Source: Marthasterias glacialis (Eukaryota > Echinodermata > Asteroidea > Forcipulatida > Asteriidae). From it: a stretch of DNA of 64,000 nt. The position numbers were made by a program, and so were the translations under genes. Below are positions 60,542-64,000 of this stretch, one piece after another (the first letter of the stretch is position 1; each line of letters begins with the position of its first letter). A model generated the notes under the pieces. The model worked only from the letters and a program-made list of their open reading frames with translations. It made no database searches and had not been told where the DNA came from. The DNA is taken from assembly GCA_911728455.2 (NCBI GenBank), contig OU452225.1, forward strand, positions 16,528,731 to 16,592,730, in the 5' to 3' direction.

Positions 60542-60674
60542 GTTTTCATTGTATTGATTTGATGCAGTGATACTTTTTATTTAAAAAAAAAACTTTCTTT
60601 AATTGTTAAATTTATTGCTTGTTTCACAGGCCTCCTGTCTGGATTATTTTTTTCTTTTTCGCATTCACATTTCC

Positions 60675-61557
60675 GAAAGAAATGTTGAACAGTATTCCAG
60701 AGTGAAACAGGATTTAGTTCTGGTAACAATCTGTTGACATTATTTTTTTTTCAGGATATTACTGTTGAAGGACTGTAGGTTGCACATTTTCCAAGCATAG
60801 TTATACCAGTGTATGACAAAGATGTTCATTCCTAAGAACTACAATTAGCTTCAAAGAATATTGACTCGCCTTGATTTACCATGACTTTAATGAGAGAGAG
60901 CTTTAAGTTCAGACAAGACTTTGTTAAGATTTAACAATCGACATTAAATCAGCTTCAAATTCAAGCTCATTTTTAGCAATTTGAGATCCACCACTTTGTG
61001 AGAGCATAATCTATCATTTTTGTTTCACTGTGACGTTATGTAAAATACACTTTGAGCACATTTATTTGTGAGAAAATAGATTTAATCTAATTGCTTACCA
61101 ACCAAAAGGAACTATGGTATGAATGCAAAAAACTGTTAATGGCCTGATGTTTTGACCCTAGCAGAGCCTTTCTCAAAGGCTAAACCGGGAAAGCTTTCAA
61201 GAAAGACTCTGCTAGGTTTGAAATTTCTGGCCAGTGAATTTTATGGAGCAATTTTGTTTATAGCTGAATGGTTCTGCTACCAGTCTACACAATAAATTCT
61301 TTATACCCTAACCATACTCAATTCTCAAAAACCAAATCAACTGCTGCTTTCTTGAATTTATGTATAAACGTGTTGATTAGAAAAGGCATTTTACCTCAGC
61401 CATTTTTGTACTGATGCTAAGTTGTACTTTGCTATAAAATCAACACCTAAAGAGGAAAAAGAATAAGTTAAGTTTCTTTCATCCACCAGCACAGTTATAA
61501 CTGGGAGTAAATATATTACTAAATAATAATTTGATTGGAATGTTTTGTAAGTTTCAG
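60675..61557 (+). repeat. Segmental duplication, copy B, intron-like part
   Basis: Aligned with 58461-59334. It lacks the LINE and so preserves the pre-insertion sequence. Confidence 0.85.
61141..61232 (+). ncRNA. 92-nt foldback, copy B
   Basis: GGCCTGATGTTTTGACCCTA at the left and GACTCTGCTAGG...TCTGGCC at the right; same length as copy A, pairing more eroded in the outer stem. Confidence 0.45.
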
Positions 61558-61640
61558 GTTCCTTGATCATGAAGTTGTTTCGCTGTAGTCACTTACCAAC
61601 ATCACTTCATGAAGGGAATATCTAAACACTTCCAGAAGGG
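61558..61640 (+). ncRNA. Exon-like module F3 (83 nt) with long hairpin
   Basis: Acceptor TTTTGTAAGTTTCAG| and donor AAGGG|GTAAGC. TTCCTT (61559-61564) plus CATGAAG (61568-61574) pair with CTTCATG (61605-61611) plus AAGGGAA, with one bulged G. Closed in all forward frames. Confidence 0.45.
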
Positions 61641-61816
61641 GTAAGCCTCACATCTCTACCCATCTTTTGTTTTATTTTGTGTTCTTTTTGTCAGTAGATT
61701 TTAGGTGTCTCATTATGGTAATATTCTACACAAATACCTTCACAGTATCAACCAACATTTTTGAAATATAATATTTGGAATATAATAATTTGTTTGTAAT
61801 GTTTTGTATGTTTCAG

Positions 61817-61917
61817 GTCCCTTGCTCATGAAGTTGTTTCTTTGTAGTCACTTCACTTCATGAAGGGAATATCTAACAATTGTAACTAAGTGGAACAGAA
61901 ACAGAGGGTAAGTCTCA
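61817..61917 (+). ncRNA. Exon-like module F4 (101 nt) with long hairpin
   Basis: Acceptor TTTTGTATGTTTCAG| and donor AGAGG|GTAAGT. TCCCTT (61818-61823) and CATGAAG (61827-61833) pair with CTTCATGAAGGGA (61856-61868): 13 pairs around a 22-nt loop. Compared with F1, one T-A pair has become C-G on both sides. Closed in all forward frames. It arose from a local duplication of F3 with its acceptor-side intron. Confidence 0.45.
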
Positions 61918-62615
61918 CATCTCTAGCCTTTTTTGTTCTATATTGTGCTCTTTTTGTTGGTAGATTTTAGGTCTCTCATTATGTTAATTTTGTACACACC
62001 CCTATGCCACATCCACTAATATTCTTGAAATATAATATTTAGAGCTTGATAAAACATCAAAGGGTAAAAATATTCAAATACAACATTTTCCTTATTTTAA
62101 AACACAAATTTAATTAGCGATCTGAACTTTGAAGACACTGTATTTTTGGTTAAGTTATCACATAACAAAAAGGCAATATATGTTTATGAAAAAAACCTAT
62201 TTTATTAAATATTTTCTTCAAAAACTTCAATAAAAAAATTCATTGTGAGAAATATTGAACATTGTCAGTTGCAGACATGATGTTTGCAGTAGCCCTTTCT
62301 GGCTAGATGGATGTTTGACTTTGAGTCAGTTTTGAAAGTTACATCATGAAGGAATTGTGATTAAAAACAGCCAGTTAGAATGACCTTTATCTATTACCCA
62401 TTGTGAACAGCATTTAATGTTTTAATGTGCAGTAGATTTATGTGAACACTGTGAGAGTCACTTTGCAAAATCAAAAAATCATCACGTTTTAAACAATTCA
62501 GGTAAAGATTTCTGCATGTAAATTTGGTGGCCATCGTTAAAAGTGGCCACCAAGCATCCACAGATTTTTGGTGTAAAATGTTGACCTGTAAACTCATCAA
62601 TTTGTATTACCTATG

Positions 62616-63125
62616 TTAAACAAACTGAATTGAGTCAAGTGTTTTTGCCAGGTACGTTTGCAGCCCTCTTGAAAACTTACCATTTTTAATTTTCAAATGT
62701 CCAGATAAATTTGTAGAGTGACATATATGGAGATCATTTATGCCAATGGTCATGGTTTGAAACAAATTCATCAACAGTATGGTTTGCATGGAGGATAGCA
62801 CCTTTTTGAAAAGTTGATCGATTTCCTGAGAGATAATTTTAACCTCTGAAGGAGAAAATGAAATTTGTTTAGGCCTGAATAATTGCAAAGGTCGTTCTAC
62901 AAATTCAATGTGATAGTGCTGAATAGCATCTAATAACTATTTGTCTGACATTATATCCCTCCATTTGTTGACAAGCTGTGCAAATCTACCTGCAATTTTG
63001 CTCGACTGAATGCAAGGAAAAGTGCGTGAGCTTACAAATGTCATGTTTTCGTGCAAATCTACTTTGTAGTTTCCACTGGTGTCCGTTGTCCGGCATTCTG
63101 CCGAGGCTCCCGGTACCTGTTGCAC
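62616..63125 (-). pseudogene. DIRS-like retroelement, Gag end and N-terminus of the RT region (decayed)
   Basis: A minus-strand frame of about 170 codons with one internal stop (62937). It reads SSKIAGRFAQLVNKWRDIMSD, then HYHIEFVERPLQ, PKQISFSPSEVKIISQEIDQ and LFKKVL. This order (GR-F--W--I-SD, Y-I-F---P, P--I-FS--E---I--EI--L--KG) is that of the segment before the reverse-transcriptase core in DIRS-type tyrosine-recombinase retroelements, as remembered. Downstream the similarity fades. It lies in a different frame from the Gag part at 63235. Confidence 0.55.
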
Positions 63126-63234
63126 CCGGTGCGCTGGTTGTTTAAATAATTGCTATCGCGCCTAGCCTTGCTTGAGTATGGGGTAGTGAAATCACCCCTA
63201 TGCCCTTGTCTCTTATGCTCAAATCTATCAGATC

Positions 63235-64000
63235 TTAGCCAAGACGCATTTTATTTGTTTGTTGAATGTCTTTACATTGTTGTGGTAAATTATCACCAAA
63301 CAAGAACCCGGTTACAGGAACATGCGGAGAAAATAAGCCGGCAAATTATCTGTTGAGATCAGGTTTGATAAGCTCACATCTTCTCATGTTGAGCTCATGA
63401 TTCGCATAGCCCATCACAGCAACAGAATCCAGCAGTTTCGTGATTTCGGTTTTGAAATCAATGGCCGGATTATCTTGTCTTGCTTGACCTGTCGGTTGAG
63501 TCATCAGCGAATTAATCAAGCCAACGATCGGTACAATACCTTTAAGGAGGGCTTGTTATACCTTTTGGAACTTAACATCCTGTGATCGGGTCTTAGGTTT
63601 GAGTGAGTTCCACACTTCAGGGTTTACCCGTGTGCACTCGAGGCTCTTCACATTCGTTGGCCTCTGTAGTGATTTCAGTTTATCACTCGCCTTATCCTCA
63701 GGCAGTTTGTGGCGGACCATTTTGTCCACCACCTTGGCTAATTTATCACTCACTGCAGCCGCTGTTGGCTCATCTTCGGTGTACAACTGGTCAAAATTAT
63801 CAAGCAGTTTGTCATCTGGGCTATTTTCGGGCTCTTGTTCTAGCTGTCCCTCCCGCAGGAGTTCCTCAACAGCTTTGGATGTAGTCTCTACATCGGAATC
63901 TGATTCCGATGTTGACAATCTAGCTCGTTTTGAAGGTCTGCTCAAGACAAATGATTGCATGTTGTCAATGGCATCAGCCATGCAGGCTAGTTTAGATGTC
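63235..64000 (-). pseudogene. DIRS-like retroelement Gag-like ORF (decayed, runs off the window)
   Basis: The frame starts at an ATG at 63981 or further right (no stop is visible to the window edge). It contains a Ser/Asp/Glu-rich N-terminal part, then SDKLAKVVDKMVRHKLPEDK, RVNPEVWNSLKP and a DVKFQKV end. After a stop at 63556 the same frame continues with ALLKGIVPIVGLINSL, VAVMGYANHELNMRRCELI and LFSPHVPVTGFLFGDNLPQQ, past stops at 63346 and 63235. The block order matches Gag-like proteins of DIRS-type elements (K-NP-VW-----, ALL-G--PI, G-A-HELN-RR-E-I-PDL). Three in-frame stops make it non-functional. Family assignment is from memory. Confidence 0.6.

Noticed and set aside
63603-63884. 93-codon plus-strand frame at the right end
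   Set aside because: Antisense shadow of the Gag-like minus-strand frame.

Overview
Eukaryotic, repeat-dominated, intergenic-type DNA with no convincing intact protein-coding gene. The sequence suggests a metazoan, most likely a marine invertebrate deuterostome (echinoderm, hemichordate or cephalochordate grade). The pointers are an interstitial TTAGGG stretch, a SINE body of the deeply conserved invertebrate type with a (TAA)n tail, tRNA-derived SINE heads, non-LTR reverse-transcriptase remnants ending in GTGA-type tails, a DIRS-like Gag/RT remnant, and canonical GT..AG splice-like junctions. The phylum assignment is inference; the repeats themselves are read directly from the sequence.

Layout. 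1-13534: a 312-bp satellite, about 43 monomers, running off the left edge. It contains a 2497-bp eight-monomer higher-order repeat. Every typical monomer carries a 22-bp perfect palindrome, a TGACGTCA octamer and an AAAATGGCGG box. 13535-17955: mostly unique DNA, with a 1.24-kb inverted-repeat transposon that holds an interstitial telomeric stretch. 17956-19430: four units of a roughly 440-bp tandem repeat, two of them with splice-bounded exon-like modules. 19461-22274: a 185-bp tandem array, about 15 copies. 23997-30665: an alternating series of five copies of a 0.5-0.65-kb foldback element (termini AACCAGTTG / CAACTGGTT) and six exon-like modules that share a small ATCTAC...GTAGAT hairpin. 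31320-32520: a roughly 200-bp tandem repeat interrupted by a complete TA-flanked MITE. 32633-46425: a 109-bp satellite, about 126 monomers, with 1746-bp and 2820-bp higher-order periods and a hairpin in each monomer.

46426-52372: unique DNA with a tRNA-Lys-like SINE head, a conserved SINE, a CTCF-like site and a 29-base poly-A run. 52373-52806: a 23-bp minisatellite. 52955-54235: a LINE remnant whose endonuclease half is inverted relative to its C-terminal half (twin-priming architecture). 54911-56492: a 723-bp tandem duplication rich in CCGAGT hexamers, possibly a hAT-like element. 56893-62440: a segmental duplication. One copy carries a 1.3-kb LINE insertion with a 12-bp target duplication, and the other copy preserves the empty site. 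The duplicated DNA contains splice-bounded 83-101-nt exon-like modules with a long hairpin, plus a 92-nt intronic foldback. 62616-64000: a decayed DIRS-like Gag and RT N-terminus on the minus strand, running off the right edge.

The most unusual signal is the recurrence, on the plus strand, of three unrelated families of short exon-like modules (18.5-19.0, 24.6-30.6 and 59.3-61.9 kb). Each is multiplied together with its flanking intron-like DNA and has consensus acceptors and donors. Most modules are closed in all three frames; two families have a shared hairpin with at least one compensated base-pair change. The simplest reading is one or more multi-exon long non-coding transcripts built from duplicated exon-intron cassettes. 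Decayed coding exons remain an alternative for the 24.6-30.6-kb family. Transcription cannot be shown from sequence alone.
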